A DNA stretch of 64,000 nucleotides from Candidatus Viadribacter manganicus (GCF_001679665.1 NZ_CP013244.1:2674980-2738979), one strand, 5' to 3'; shown: positions 1-9,590, numbered from the stretch's first letter. Program-made: numbers and translations. The notes: a model not told the origin generated them from the letters alone.

Positions 1-358
1 CCAAAACCGCCTGCACGCTGTCGCCATCGACAACGGCAACGGTCCGGTTGCGCCGAGCCAGGCGACGGTCCGCAACGGCACCTACGCGCCGCTCTCGCGT
101 CCGATCTTCATCTATGTGAACGCCGCCGCTCTGCGCCGTCCGCAAGTCCAGCAATTCGTGCAGTACTACATCAATAACGCCGCCACGATTTCCGAGCGCG
201 TTGGATATGTGGCTCTGCCGCAAGCTGCCTACGCCACCTACCTTGAGCGCGCTCAGCGCCGCCAAATCGGCACCGCCTTCGGTGGCCGCGCCGCTATCGG
301 CGCCAGCATCGAGGATGTCGTCGCCCGCCGTCTGGTTCTGACGCCGGTCAACGACTAA
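1..358 (+). CDS. pstS: Phosphate ABC transporter substrate-binding protein PstS (C-terminal part)
   Basis: The reading frame is open from base 2 and ends in TAA at 356-358, so only the last 118 or so residues are present and the gene starts before the window. The segment TYAPLSRPIFIYVN is the conserved C-terminal stretch of PstS periplasmic phosphate-binding proteins, and a tail of about 80 residues follows, including the helix around VQYYINNAATISERVGYVAL. In the family this protein captures phosphate in the periplasm and delivers it to the PstCA channel, whose genes follow 240 bases downstream. An internal GTG at 116 is a valine codon, not a start. A terminator lies directly after the stop. 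Confidence 0.9.
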   Translation, partial: QNRLHAVAIDNGNGPVAPSQATVRNGTYAPLSRPIFIYVNAAALRRPQVQQFVQYYINNAATISERVGYVALPQAAYATYLERAQRRQIGTAFGGRAAIGASIEDVVARRLVLTPVND

Positions 359-377
359 CAGATCCGGTTACGGAGGA

Positions 378-407
378 GGGCGGAGGGGGAACCTTCCGCC
401 CTTTTTT
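378..407 (+). terminator. Rho-independent terminator after pstS
   Basis: GGGCGGA (378-384) pairs perfectly with TCCGCCC (395-401) and is followed by six T (402-407). It sits 20 bases after the pstS stop. This suggests pstS transcripts end, or are attenuated, here before pstC. Confidence 0.85.
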
Positions 408-490
408 CTTGGCCTTAGGTCCTGGTTTTTGGGGCTTGGGTTCCCGGGCTCCGGTTCTGCATGCGACTTCTGCGCCCCCGCCGGGCGCGG

Positions 491-517
491 CGAAGTCAAA
501 CTGTCACAAAACCTAAT
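491..517 (+). promoter_or_regulatory. Possible Pho box between pstS and pstC
   Basis: CTGTCAC at 501-507 matches one half-site of the PhoB binding sequence. It is followed by an A-rich spacer and a weak second half (CCTAATT), and preceded by AAGTCA. Lying between the pstS terminator and pstC, it could give pstCA its own phosphate-regulated promoter. Only one half-site is good, so this is tentative. Confidence 0.3.
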
Positions 518-595
518 TATGGCTTGGGTCGTTGGGGCTACTTGAGTCTTTGAAGACGCATCGCGCGCCCTAGCGGGTTCGCCTGGGAGTGGGTC

Positions 596-1507
596 GTGGA
601 ACGGGACTTCACAAAAAAGAAGACACGCTGGCTTGAGGGGGCCGTGGAGGGGCTGTTGTTCGCCGCTGCCGCCGCCGCGATCGCGATCGTCCTTGGCATC
701 GTCTACGTCGTTGTTTCCGAATCTTCGAAATTCTTCGGCCAGGTGTCGGTCATCGAGTTCCTGACCTCGACCACTTGGACGCCGCTCTTCGACAATCCCC
801 AATACGGCATCGCTCCGCTGCTGACCGGTACGTTCATGTCGACGCTGGTTGCGCTCTCGGTGGCCGTGCCGCTGGGTCTGCTGGTTGCGATCTATCTTTC
901 CGAATTTGCTGGCTCTCGCACGCGCGAGACGATCAAGCCGACATTGGAGCTGCTCGCCGCCGTGCCGACTGTCGTTTATGGCTACTTTGCGCTCCTGTTC
1001 GTGACGCCGCTGCTTCAGGGCCTGTTGCGTCCGCTGGGCATTGAGCTCCCAAGCTTCAATCTTCTGTCAGCCGGCATCGTCATGGGGCTGATGATCATCC
1101 CTTACATTGCGTCGCTCTCGGAAGACGCGATGCGCGCGGTTCCGCGTTCGATGCGCGAGGGGTCTTACGCCATGGGGGCCACGCGCCTCGAAACGGCGTT
1201 CCGCGTCGTCGTGCCCGCCGCCGTCTCCGGCGTCGTCGGCGCGGTTATCCTTGGGATGTCGCGCGCTATCGGCGAGACGATGATCGTCATGGTCGCAGGC
1301 GGGACGCAGCCGCAAATGGTGACGACGCCGACGCAAGGCGGCGCCACCGTCACCGCCTTCATCGCGCAAGTCGCACTCGGCGATCTGCCGTTCGGCACGC
1401 TTGAGTACAATTCGATCTTCGCTGCGGGTCTGGCGCTTTTGGTGTTGACGCTGATGTTCAACTTCGTGGCCTTCTGGCTGCAGCGCCGCTACCGGGAGGC
1501 GTACTAA
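596..1507 (+). CDS. pstC: Phosphate ABC transporter permease PstC
   Basis: This 303-residue inner-membrane permease forms half of the phosphate channel that takes substrate from PstS. It has a hydrophobic segment at about 17-40 and further membrane segments through residue 295. The cytoplasmic EAA-type loop (about 176-200, with the MGATRLET segment) docks the ATPase. MSRAIGETMIVMVAGG at about 221-236 is the PstC signature. The GTG start at 596 has GGGAG seven bases upstream; no better start is visible. Its TAA overlaps the pstA ATG by one base (TAATG), so the two are translationally coupled. The length is normal for the shorter form of the family. Confidence 0.93.
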   Translation: MERDFTKKKTRWLEGAVEGLLFAAAAAAIAIVLGIVYVVVSESSKFFGQVSVIEFLTSTTWTPLFDNPQYGIAPLLTGTFMSTLVALSVAVPLGLLVAIYLSEFAGSRTRETIKPTLELLAAVPTVVYGYFALLFVTPLLQGLLRPLGIELPSFNLLSAGIVMGLMIIPYIASLSEDAMRAVPRSMREGSYAMGATRLETAFRVVVPAAVSGVVGAVILGMSRAIGETMIVMVAGGTQPQMVTTPTQGGATVTAFIAQVALGDLPFGTLEYNSIFAAGLALLVLTLMFNFVAFWLQRRYREAY

Positions 1508-2703
1508 TGACCGCGACAGACGTTCAGCCGATGCGCGATATCACCGCACATCCAGCGGGCCTGGCCACGCGCAAGTTCAAGGATGCTGCCTTCATCATCT
1601 GGGGCATCGTCGCGACGATCATTGGCCTTGGCACGTTGATCACGCTGGTTGGTGATCTCTTCCACGATGGCGGCCACCGCCTGACGATGGCGTTCTTTTC
1701 AAGCTTCCCGTCCTCAGAACCCGCTCAAGCCGGCATTCTTTCAGCCTGGGTTGGTTCGCTGCTGGTGATCTTAACGACCGCGCTGTTCGCAATTCCGATC
1801 GGTATTCTGGCCGGTATCTATCTTGAAGAGTATGCGCCAAAGAATGCGGTCACGAGCGCCATCGAAATCGCCGTCAACAATCTCGCCGGCGTCCCGTCGA
1901 TCCTGTTTGGTTTGATGGCGGTTGGCATTTTCGTTCAGTTCCTCGGCAATCCGGATCGTTGGTTTGCGTTCCTGCCTGAAGCTATTCGCGAAGGCGGCGC
2001 GCATCTGTTCGGTCAATCGATCTTGACTGCGGGGATCACGCTTTCATTGCTGATCTTGCCTGTTGTCATCGTCGCCACGCGCGAGGCGGTGCGCGGCGTG
2101 CCGCAGGAAATCCGCCATGCCGCGCTCGCGGTCGGCGCCACCAAATGGCAATCGACGCAGCACCATGTGCTGCCGTACGCGCTGCCGGGCGTCGTTACCG
2201 GCGTCATCATCGGCGTCTCACGCGCACTCGGCGAAACAGCGCCGCTTATTATGATTGGCGGCCTGACTTTCGTTGCGTTCCTTCCAATTTCACGCCCCGG
2301 TGATGCAGCGTTCGAAACCATCGGCGTGCTCGATGAGTACGGCGCTGCCGTCGATCCGAACGCAACCGAGACCGTGCACATCGCCCATGACGGCGTCGTC
2401 GTGTTGCCGGATTTCACCGAGCAGGCGGTGCAAGCGGGGCAAACCATCGAACTCCCGCACGGAGCGACGATCCAATCGGTCGCGACCTGGGGGGATGCGA
2501 TCGCAAGCTGGTCTCCCAACCATTGGCTTGGCCAGGAATTCACGGTGATGCCGATCCAGATGTTCAACTGGACGTCTCGCCCGCAGGCTGAGTTCCTCGA
2601 ACTTGCGGCTGCCGCGGGCATCGTGTTGCTGGCGATCACGCTCTTAATGAACGGCACTGCGATCTGGCTGCGTTATCGTCTGCGCAAATCGATCAAGTGG
2701 TGA
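1507..2703 (+). CDS. pstA: Phosphate ABC transporter permease PstA, with extra periplasmic insert
   Basis: This is the second channel subunit of the Pst transporter, 398 residues against roughly 280-300 for the E. coli type. The EAA-like ATPase-docking loop is at about 191-216 (AALAVGATKWQS). SRALGETAPLIMIGGLTF at 238-255 is diagnostic. The usual end of the family (VMPIQMFNWTSRPQ, 347-360, then a last membrane helix) is reached only after about 80 extra residues at 262-344. These are polar and rich in Asp, Glu, His and Val and, from the topology, probably lie in the periplasm. The start overlaps the pstC stop. The next gene is convergent, so neither pstB nor phoU follows. Confidence 0.93.
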   Translation: MTATDVQPMRDITAHPAGLATRKFKDAAFIIWGIVATIIGLGTLITLVGDLFHDGGHRLTMAFFSSFPSSEPAQAGILSAWVGSLLVILTTALFAIPIGILAGIYLEEYAPKNAVTSAIEIAVNNLAGVPSILFGLMAVGIFVQFLGNPDRWFAFLPEAIREGGAHLFGQSILTAGITLSLLILPVVIVATREAVRGVPQEIRHAALAVGATKWQSTQHHVLPYALPGVVTGVIIGVSRALGETAPLIMIGGLTFVAFLPISRPGDAAFETIGVLDEYGAAVDPNATETVHIAHDGVVVLPDFTEQAVQAGQTIELPHGATIQSVATWGDAIASWSPNHWLGQEFTVMPIQMFNWTSRPQAEFLELAAAAGIVLLAITLLMNGTAIWLRYRLRKSIKW

Positions 2704-2738
2704 TGTCCGTGGCGTCGTTCGGGACGCGCCTTGTGCTT

Positions 2739-3983
2739 TCACTGAGTCTTGGTGCGCTCGGCCGCTTTCTTTTCACGAGCAATGCGGCGGCGCTCTTTGG
2801 CGCGCTTACGTAGATCGCCAAGCTTGTGCCAGAAACGGCGGCCGCGTTCCTTAGGGAGTGGTTCAAGATTGCGGCGGAAGTCCTCCGCGCAGGCGCGCCA
2901 GGAATATCTTTCCGCCAGCGCCCGGGCGTCTTCGCGCTTCAGCTTCAAGGCTTCAAGGCACGCCTTTTGGAGATCGTCGTCGACAATGCCAGCGCCAGTG
3001 CCGGGCAGAATATCTTGTGGTCCAGGCGCGACGAAGCCCGCTACCGGCGTCCCGCACGCGGCAGCTTCCAGGATCACAAGTCCGAACGTGTCGGTGAAGC
3101 TCGGGAAAACGAAGACATCGGCATCCGCATAATGGCGAGCGAGCTCTTCGCCGAACTTCGGGCCGGTAAATACCGCTGAGGGATACTTGGCCTTCAACTC
3201 GTCAAGAGCCGGGCCGCCGCCGACAATGACTTTCGATCCGGGCAGGTCGAGCTTCAAAAACGCTTCGATGTTTTTCTCGACCGCAACACGGCCGACATAA
3301 GCGAAAATCGGGCGCGGCAGATCGGCAGGATAAATGCCGCCATCGATGCCACGTAGGCGCGGATGGAATTGTTCGATGTCGACGCCGCGACTCCAGATCG
3401 CGGTATTGCGGAAGCCCTGCAGCTGCAATTGCTTCTGCATCGTTGGCGTCGCCACCATCACGCGGCCTGACTTGTCGTGGAACGCATGCATGTAGCGATA
3501 GCCGGCCCAGAGCGGAATCCAGTTGAAACGCGCGGTAACATATTCCGGAAACTGCGTATGGTAGCTCGTCGTGAACGGAAACTTGTGCTTGAGGCAGATT
3601 GCCCGCGCGTCCCAGCCGAGCGTGCCCTCAGTGGCGATGTGCACCGCGTCCGGCGCAAACGCTAAGAAGCGATCCTCAACGTCATCGCGTGCGCCGAGCG
3701 CCAGGCGGATCTCAGAATAGGTGATCAGCGGCACGGTGTTCGGGTAATCGGCTGGCGAGACAACTTCGACTTCGCAGCCCATCGCCATCAACTCGCGATT
3801 GGTGCTCGATAGCGTCCGGACGACGCCGTTGACCTGCGGCTCCCAGGCGTCCGTGACCAGCAGGATCTTCTGGGCGAGAGGCGGGTGATCGGTCGCGCCG
3901 GATGGGTGCGCATCCTCGGCGGGCGGCGTTTGGGCGTCTGTGCTCACGCGGCGGGTTCTGACGCGAGGGCGGCTGCGGCGCAA
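2739..3983 (-). CDS. GT4-family glycosyltransferase (mannosyltransferase-like)
   Basis: A 414-residue cytoplasmic or membrane-associated sugar transferase. The N-terminal Rossmann domain opens with KILLVTDAWEPQVNGVVRT, typical of the GT4 branch that includes GDP-mannose-dependent and sulfoquinovosyl or glucosyl transferases of membrane lipids. The C-terminal domain holds FAYVGRVAVEKNIEAFL, the G-rich SKVIVGGGPALDEL and the nucleotide-sugar site DTFGLVILEAAACGTPV with its paired glutamate region. The C-terminus is strongly basic (K/R-rich), which may hold it on the membrane. The longest frame starts at a TTG (3983); a GTG at 3947 (VSTDAQ) gives 402 residues and is equally plausible. Neither has a strong Shine-Dalgarno sequence. 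Substrate is unknown; a glycolipid role under phosphate limitation next to pst is conceivable but unproven. Confidence 0.85.
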   Translation of the reverse strand: MRRSRPRVRTRRVSTDAQTPPAEDAHPSGATDHPPLAQKILLVTDAWEPQVNGVVRTLSSTNRELMAMGCEVEVVSPADYPNTVPLITYSEIRLALGARDDVEDRFLAFAPDAVHIATEGTLGWDARAICLKHKFPFTTSYHTQFPEYVTARFNWIPLWAGYRYMHAFHDKSGRVMVATPTMQKQLQLQGFRNTAIWSRGVDIEQFHPRLRGIDGGIYPADLPRPIFAYVGRVAVEKNIEAFLKLDLPGSKVIVGGGPALDELKAKYPSAVFTGPKFGEELARHYADADVFVFPSFTDTFGLVILEAAACGTPVAGFVAPGPQDILPGTGAGIVDDDLQKACLEALKLKREDARALAERYSWRACAEDFRRNLEPLPKERGRRFWHKLGDLRKRAKERRRIAREKKAAERTKTQ

Positions 3984-4027
3984 GGGGGCGCGGCCGATGG
4001 CTTGCCCTTAGGGCCAGACACGCGCAA

Positions 4028-7000
4028 ATGACGGCCATGCAAGCAGCCCCGACACCGCACCCTGCCGCCGCAATCGATTGGGACGCGCTCGACGCGCAAA
4101 AATATCAGGACGAGGACGCCGCCGTAGCCGCGCTACTGGCCGATCCGCCTCTCGATTCCGCCGCCCGCGCCAGTGTGAATGCCGAAGCGCGCGCTTTGGT
4201 CGTGGGCGCTCGGGGCCTGAAGCGGCGCAAGGGTGTCATGGAGAGCTTCCTCGAAGAATTCGGGCTCTCCAACGCCGAGGGGCTGGCGTTGATGTGCTTG
4301 GCCGAAGCACTATTGCGGGTGCCGGACGCGGAAACCGCTGACAAGTTGATCGCCGAGAAGATTTCGACGGGTCAATGGGCCGAGCATCTTGGCAAATCCG
4401 ACCATTGGCTCGTCAACGCCGGCACGTTCGGGCTGATGCTCACCGGTCGCGTTGTGAATTTGCCGGAAGAGCTGAAGGGCGAAGCGAGCGAAGTGGTTGG
4501 CAAACTTGTTAAGCGCATGGGCGAACCCGTGGTGCGCGCGGGCGCGATGCAGGCGATGCGGATCTTGGGCGAGCAGTTCGTGCTCGGCCGCAACATCCAG
4601 GAGGGTCTTAAACGCGGCGCCAGCATGGTCCGCCAAGGGCTTGCCACGCGCTATTCGTTCGACATGCTCGGCGAGGGTGCGCGAACCAACGCGGACGCAG
4701 AGCGCTATCTCGTCAGCTACGCCAATGCCATCGACGTGGTCGGGGAGGCGGCGGGCGGCATGGGTCCGCACGCGTCAAACGGCGTTTCGGTAAAACTTTC
4801 GGCGCTGCACCCGCGTTATGAAGCGCGGCTGGAGGAGCACGTTTTTGCCGAACTTTACCCGCGCGTTCTGCAACTGGCGGAGGCTGCGAAGAAGTGGAAC
4901 ATCGGCCTTTCGCTTGACGCTGAAGAAGCTGATCGTCTCGTGCTTTCGCTGAAGCTGTTCGAGAAGTTGGCGCTTGAGCCTTCGCTGAAGGACTGGGAAG
5001 GGCTCGGCGTCGTCATCCAGGCCTATCAGAAGCGCACGCGCGCGGTCATCCAGCGCTTGATCTCACTCTCGCGCCGCCGGGGTTCACCGATCCAAGTGCG
5101 TCTGGTGAAGGGCGCCTACTGGGACGGAGAAGTGAAGCGCGCGCAAGTGATGGGCCGCCCGGATTTTCCGGTGTGGACCACCAAAGCCGCGACCGACGTG
5201 CACTACATGGCCTGCGCGCGCGATCTCTTCCGCGCCGGTGATGCGGTCTTCCCGCAATTTGCCACCCACAACGCTCACACCGTCGCCGCCGTTCGCCGCA
5301 TGGCCGCGAGCGCTGGGCGGGATAAGTTCGAATTCCAGCGTCTACACGGCATGGGAGAGGCGCTTTACCTCGCCGTCGATCCGCCGCCGCAGGTGCGCGT
5401 CTATGCGCCTATCGGCGGACACGAAGATCTCCTGCCGTATCTGGTTCGCCGTCTCTTGGAGAATGGCGCCAATACCAGCTTTGTGCATTCGTTCCTGGAC
5501 GATGACGTTTCGCCTGATGTCGTCGCCGCCGATCCGATCGCCACGCTCGAAGCCAATCCGCATCGCCACCGCCGTTTGGCGCCACCGCCGCAATTGTTCG
5601 GCGCAAGCCGTCGCAACTCTTCAGGCCCGGACATTTCTATCGCTGCCGAGCGCAAAGCGTTGGGGGAAGCAAGAGCGCCTGCAATGGAGAAGGTAAGCGT
5701 TGCTGATCCTGCCGAAGCGATCGCAACCGCGCATAAGGCGTTCGATGCCTGGAATGGCCGCGGCGGCGCGGCGCGCGCCGCAATCATCCGCGCGATGGGT
5801 GATATTCTTCAGAAAAACGAGACTGCTCTCATCGCGCTTACCGCGAAAGAGGCCGGCCGCAACCTGCAGGATTCGATCGACGAAGTGCGTGAGGCGGTCG
5901 ACTTCTGCCGCTTCTATGCTGCTGAAGCGGAGCGCCTGTTTTCTGGTCCGCGTGCGCTGCCGTCGCCGGCAGGTGAGACCGATCATCTGGAACTACATGG
6001 GCGCGGCGTGTTCGTTTGCATCAGTCCGTGGAATTTCCCTTTGGCGATCTTCACCGGCCAGCTCGCGGCGGCTCTCGCTGCCGGCAATACGGTTGTCGCA
6101 AAGCCCGCCGAGCAAACGCCTCTGATCGCAGAAATCGCGGTGAAGCTTTTTTATGAGGCTGGTCTGCCGCGTGAGGTTCTCCAATTGGTCCAAGGCGCCG
6201 GCGATGTCGGCGGCAGGCTCGTTGCAGATTCGCGCATTTCCGGCGTTGCTTTCACCGGCTCCACCGAAGTCGCGCGGCTTATCAATCGCACGCTCGCCGC
6301 TAAAGACGGTCCAATCGTGCCGCTCATCGCCGAGACGGGTGGTTTAAACGGCATGTTCGTTGATACGACGGCGCTGAAGGAGCAGGTTGTTGATGACGTC
6401 TGCATCTCGGCGTTCAATTCCGCCGGCCAACGCTGCTCAAGCTTGCGTCTCTTGTTCCTGCCGCATGACACCGCCGATGGCGTCATCGAGACGCTTATGG
6501 GCGCGATGGATTGTTTGAACATCGGTGATCCCGCCGATCCGCGCACCGACATCGGACCCATCATTGATGCCGAGGCCAAAGCCAACCTCGACAAGCATAT
6601 GGAGCGGATGCGCAGCGAGGCGCGCGTGCTGAAACAACTCGATGTGTCCAAGCTCGGCGGCAATTTCTTTGGCCCGGCCGTCATTGAGCTTGCGAGCCTT
6701 GATCAGATCAGCCGTGAAGTGTTCGGCCCGATCTTGCACATCATTCGCTATGACCCCGCCGATGTTGCGAAGGTTGGCGCGGAACTTGCCTCAAAAGGGT
6801 ACGGGCTGACGCTTGGCGTGCACTCGCGTCTTGAAAGCTTCATGCAAGAAGTGATCGCGGCGGCGCCTGCCGGCAATGTCTACGTCAATCGCACTATCGT
6901 TGGCGCGGTTGTCGGCGTGCAGCCGTTCGGTGGCTCGGGCCTTTCTGGCACCGGCCCGAAAGCCGGTGGTCCGAACTATTTGCCGCGTTTTGCCGAAGAA

Positions 7001-7060
7001 CGCGCCATCAGCAACAACATCGCGGCTCAAGGCGGCGATCCTCAGCTTCTGAACCTCTAA
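4028..7060 (+). CDS. putA: Bifunctional proline dehydrogenase / glutamate-semialdehyde dehydrogenase PutA
   Basis: 1010 residues; oxidises proline to glutamate in two steps using FAD and then NAD+. The FAD-linked proline dehydrogenase barrel (about 165-470) carries [30 protein letters not shown] and [12 protein letters not shown]. The aldehyde dehydrogenase half (about 545-990) carries [14 protein letters not shown], the NAD-binding [11 protein letters not shown], the general-base region AETGGLNG and the catalytic cysteine in AGQRCSS (Cys803). There is no N-terminal ribbon-helix-helix domain, so this is the short, non-repressor PutA. The ATG at 4028 starts the first in-frame MTAMQAAP segment. 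It is divergent from the glycosyltransferase gene with only about 45 bases between. Confidence 0.97.
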   Translation: MTAMQAAPTPHPAAAIDWDALDAQKYQDEDAAVAALLADPPLDSAARASVNAEARALVVGARGLKRRKGVMESFLEEFGLSNAEGLALMCLAEALLRVPDAETADKLIAEKISTGQWAEHLGKSDHWLVNAGTFGLMLTGRVVNLPEELKGEASEVVGKLVKRMGEPVVRAGAMQAMRILGEQFVLGRNIQEGLKRGASMVRQGLATRYSFDMLGEGARTNADAERYLVSYANAIDVVGEAAGGMGPHASNGVSVKLSALHPRYEARLEEHVFAELYPRVLQLAEAAKKWNIGLSLDAEEADRLVLSLKLFEKLALEPSLKDWEGLGVVIQAYQKRTRAVIQRLISLSRRRGSPIQVRLVKGAYWDGEVKRAQVMGRPDFPVWTTKAATDVHYMACARDLFRAGDAVFPQFATHNAHTVAAVRRMAASAGRDKFEFQRLHGMGEALYLAVDPPPQVRVYAPIGGHEDLLPYLVRRLLENGANTSFVHSFLDDDVSPDVVAADPIATLEANPHRHRRLAPPPQLFGASRRNSSGPDISIAAERKALGEARAPAMEKVSVADPAEAIATAHKAFDAWNGRGGAARAAIIRAMGDILQKNETALIALTAKEAGRNLQDSIDEVREAVDFCRFYAAEAERLFSGPRALPSPAGETDHLELHGRGVFVCISPWNFPLAIFTGQLAAALAAGNTVVAKPAEQTPLIAEIAVKLFYEAGLPREVLQLVQGAGDVGGRLVADSRISGVAFTGSTEVARLINRTLAAKDGPIVPLIAETGGLNGMFVDTTALKEQVVDDVCISAFNSAGQRCSSLRLLFLPHDTADGVIETLMGAMDCLNIGDPADPRTDIGPIIDAEAKANLDKHMERMRSEARVLKQLDVSKLGGNFFGPAVIELASLDQISREVFGPILHIIRYDPADVAKVGAELASKGYGLTLGVHSRLESFMQEVIAAAPAGNVYVNRTIVGAVVGVQPFGGSGLSGTGPKAGGPNYLPRFAEERAISNNIAAQGGDPQLLNL

Positions 7061-7062
7061 GC

Positions 7063-7521
7063 TCAGAACGCAAACTCAAGCACGGCGTGCGCGACAAGCG
7101 CGCCTGTGCCGGCGAATGTAATCTTTGCTTCGGCATAGGCGCTGGTTTTGCCGAAGCGCAGCACCTCGGCCGTCACGATGAAGTCGTCGCCCTTCGCGGG
7201 TCGCAAGAAGTGTGTGTGCTGATAGCTGGTGCCACGTGTGGCGCGATCTCCGGTAGCCATTGCGAGCGCCGTAATCGTGTCGATCGCCGCCATGATGGCT
7301 TGTCCGCAGATCGCGCCGGCGGAAAATTTCAGCGCATCCGCTTCCGGAAGCCGTGCCGAAACGCGATGGCCTTCAACATTAAAATCGCAAAGCGCGAGCT
7401 GTTTTACCCACGGCGCGAAGATCAGGTCATACGCCGGTAAAACCGTTTCTTGCGTGACCGGAAATAGTTCTCTGCCAGTGCTCATCTGCAGAATAGGGCA
7501 CGCTTTGTCGGCAAGGTCCAT
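7063..7521 (-). CDS. PaaI-type hotdog thioesterase
   Basis: A 152-residue single-hotdog protein. SAGAICGQAIMAAIDTITAL is the hotdog helix with its preceding strand. TRGTSYQHTHFLRPAKGDDF is the central sheet seen in PaaI acyl-CoA thioesterases, which hydrolyse acyl- or arylacyl-CoA. I start it at the ATG at 7521 (MDLADKACP), because the longer frame to 7674 would overlap the divergent membrane-protein gene at 7567 and its extra residues look non-family. It converges on putA with two bases between the stops. The physiological substrate cannot be read from the sequence. Confidence 0.8.
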   Translation of the reverse strand: MDLADKACPILQMSTGRELFPVTQETVLPAYDLIFAPWVKQLALCDFNVEGHRVSARLPEADALKFSAGAICGQAIMAAIDTITALAMATGDRATRGTSYQHTHFLRPAKGDDFIVTAEVLRFGKTSAYAEAKITFAGTGALVAHAVLEFAF

Positions 7522-7566
7522 CGTGACGCCTTGCCCTAAACCCGGATGGCGACGTAAATTTCCATC

Positions 7567-8052
7567 ATGCCATCCGACAACGTCACGCCGTTTCGCCGTC
7601 CCAAGCCGGTGCGCCCACAACAGCAGGGTGGTCTCGGCTTTAAGACGCATCGCGGCAAAGCCGTGCTCGTGCACCTGCTGACGATCGCGACTTATACGTG
7701 TGCGTTCTTATTCCCGTTTCCGGCGCCGCCTGGCGCGCCGCTCGTGCTTGTGATTGCCTCTTGCGTATCGCTCGCGCTCGCTTTTGCTGTGATCGCCTTG
7801 GCGACCCCCAACCGCTATGGCGCCATGCCCTGGGCGACGACGCACCACGAGCTTGCAATCCGCACTTTAATTATCGGCTTTGTGCTTTGGACGCTTGCCA
7901 GCGCGTTGACCTACATCAGCCCTGCGCTGATGGTGGTCGCCTTCTGGGGCCACGTCATCATCATGATTTGGGCGATCCTGCGCGCCATTATCGGCCTTGT
8001 GCTTGGCGTGATGCGCAAAGCCATTCCCAATCCGCGTGGCTGGTTCGTCTAA
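7567..8052 (+). CDS. Multi-spanning membrane protein of unknown function
   Basis: 161 residues. A basic, Pro/Gln-rich cytoplasmic head (about 1-28) is followed by about four membrane segments (roughly 31-50, 55-79, 94-115 and 117-147). Small residues and aromatics line the later helices (ALMVVAFWGHVIIMIWAIL). The protein ends in a short basic tail. The overall shape resembles small DUF4870-like membrane proteins, but I do not recognise a diagnostic motif. The ATG at 7567 is 45 bases from the divergent thioesterase start, so the two share a control region. It converges with the next gene, overlapping it by four bases. Confidence 0.75.
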   Translation: MPSDNVTPFRRPKPVRPQQQGGLGFKTHRGKAVLVHLLTIATYTCAFLFPFPAPPGAPLVLVIASCVSLALAFAVIALATPNRYGAMPWATTHHELAIRTLIIGFVLWTLASALTYISPALMVVAFWGHVIIMIWAILRAIIGLVLGVMRKAIPNPRGWFV

Positions 8053-8363
8053 TTGACGATCCGGCAGCCGAACTCTTCTTCGTAGATCGCGTTTGAGCTG
8101 ATTGCGCCGAACAATACGCTGGCGCGAACGGTGTCGCCCTCTTGTGCGACTGTGATGTTCTCTCGCGCCTCTTCTGGAAAATCAGCGATGCAAGAATCGA
8201 GCGTACGGCCGCTGACATGAAGGCAAGAGCAGGTTTGTTTGGCGGCGTATCCGGTTGCGATGCTGGCGTATTCGACTTGCCCGCGTGAGGCCCAGGCGCC
8301 TGCGCCGATCGCCATCGCGGCAACTGCCAGCACGCCAATCCAAATCCAGCGTTTGCGTGACAC
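8049..8363 (-). CDS. Small exported protein with conserved cysteines, unknown function
   Basis: 104 residues. The N-terminus has a basic start and one hydrophobic segment (RKRWIWIGVLAVAAMAIGAG), so it is either anchored or secreted by the Sec route. The mature part has a Cys-Ser-Cys near QTCSCLH, a cysteine in LDSCIADFP and one near the C-terminus (EFGCRIVN), enough for two disulfides in the periplasm. No enzyme motif is seen. It is divergent from the serine hydrolase at 8416 with 52 bases between them, and the two may act together, but that is only inferred from position. Confidence 0.7.
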   Translation of the reverse strand: MSRKRWIWIGVLAVAAMAIGAGAWASRGQVEYASIATGYAAKQTCSCLHVSGRTLDSCIADFPEEARENITVAQEGDTVRASVLFGAISSNAIYEEEFGCRIVN

Positions 8364-8415
8364 CGCCGCCTCCCCGTATGCTCATTCAAGCATAGCGAAG
8401 GCGAGGGGTGACGTC

Positions 8416-9579
8416 ATGCTGCGAGTAGTGTTCGTGGCCGCAATATTGGCTTTCGCTGCGTCAGCGCAGGCCCAGACGTTGCCTCCGTTGCCTCCGCAGC
8501 CAGCGGGCGTCGCTTGGCCGGGCGCCGACTGGGAAGCGGCGCAGCTCCCCGCTGATGTCGATCGCGCCGCGTATGATCTTGCCGTCACAGAAGCGTTCGC
8601 AGGCGTTCACCCACAAATGGGCGAGACGCGCGCCGTCGTCATCGTGCAAGGTGGACGCCTCGTCTTTGAGCGCTACGGCGATGGCTATACGCGCGACACA
8701 AGGCTGAATTCCTGGTCGGTCGGGAAATCGATCACGCATGCGCTTGTCGGCGCCGCTGTGCTTCAGGGGCGGCTCAGCATTGATGCGCCGATGGGCAATC
8801 CAGCGTGGCGAGCAGGGGATCGGCGCGCATCGATCACCTGGCGCCAATGGATGCAAATGGTCGACGGCCTCGACTACAATGAGAACGCCGCCAATGTCGC
8901 TGAAGCCGGCAATGCGCGCATGCTGTTCGGCGAAGGGCGCCGGGATGTTGTGGGTTGGGCCGCTTCGCGCCCATTGATCCACGATCCCGGCACACATTGG
9001 AATTATTCCTCGGCCGGCACAATGTTGACGGCCGATGCGCTGACCCGCGTCGTCGTCCCCCAGCCAAGCGATGCAAACGATCGTCGCGCCCGTATGCGCG
9101 CCTGGATGAACAGCTCTCTGTTTGATCGGATCGGCATGCATCCGGTCGTCGAGTTCGATCCGCAGGGCGCGTTTTATGGAAGCTCACTCTATTGGGCGAG
9201 CGCGCGGGACTATGCCCGTTTCGGTTATCTTTATCTTCGCGACGGCGTTTGGAACGGCGAGCGTATCCTGCCGGAAGGCTGGGTAGAATTTGCGCGCACG
9301 CCTGGGCCTGATGCCGAGACCGACATTTACGGCGCACAATGGTGGCTGACGCCATCGAGCGGAAGGGGACGTCCCTCGCGTTCGCTGATCATAGATCCCG
9401 ACCTCACCGACGCCTTTTCAGCTCAGGGCCATGAGGGGCAAATCATCGTCGTTGTGCCATCTAAGGATCTTGTGCTGGTTCGGCTTGGTCGCTTTGACGG
9501 CGGCGCCGAAGCGTGGGATGCGCTGGGCGATTGGGCAGGGCGCTTGATCGGTGCGTTCGGCGACCGCCCGCAGAGCTGA
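8416..9579 (+). CDS. Exported serine hydrolase of the class C beta-lactamase/DD-peptidase fold
   Basis: 387 residues with a clear signal peptide (VVFVAAILAFAASAQA, cleavage after about 19). The nucleophile motif SxxK is SVGK (Ser101, Lys104) within NSWSVGKSITHAL. The second motif is at WNYSSAGTM (Tyr197), which reads Tyr-Ser-Ser rather than the canonical Tyr-x-Asn. HEGQ near the C-terminus replaces the usual KTG-type third motif, as in 6-aminohexanoate-dimer-hydrolase-like and esterase-like members. It is therefore more likely an esterase, amidase or peptidase than an antibiotic-resistance enzyme. The ATG at 8416 gives the signal peptide directly; the longer frame to 8239 would overlap the divergent gene. 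Confidence 0.85.
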   Translation: MLRVVFVAAILAFAASAQAQTLPPLPPQPAGVAWPGADWEAAQLPADVDRAAYDLAVTEAFAGVHPQMGETRAVVIVQGGRLVFERYGDGYTRDTRLNSWSVGKSITHALVGAAVLQGRLSIDAPMGNPAWRAGDRRASITWRQWMQMVDGLDYNENAANVAEAGNARMLFGEGRRDVVGWAASRPLIHDPGTHWNYSSAGTMLTADALTRVVVPQPSDANDRRARMRAWMNSSLFDRIGMHPVVEFDPQGAFYGSSLYWASARDYARFGYLYLRDGVWNGERILPEGWVEFARTPGPDAETDIYGAQWWLTPSSGRGRPSRSLIIDPDLTDAFSAQGHEGQIIVVVPSKDLVLVRLGRFDGGAEAWDALGDWAGRLIGAFGDRPQS

Positions 9580-9590
9580 AGGAGACGCCA

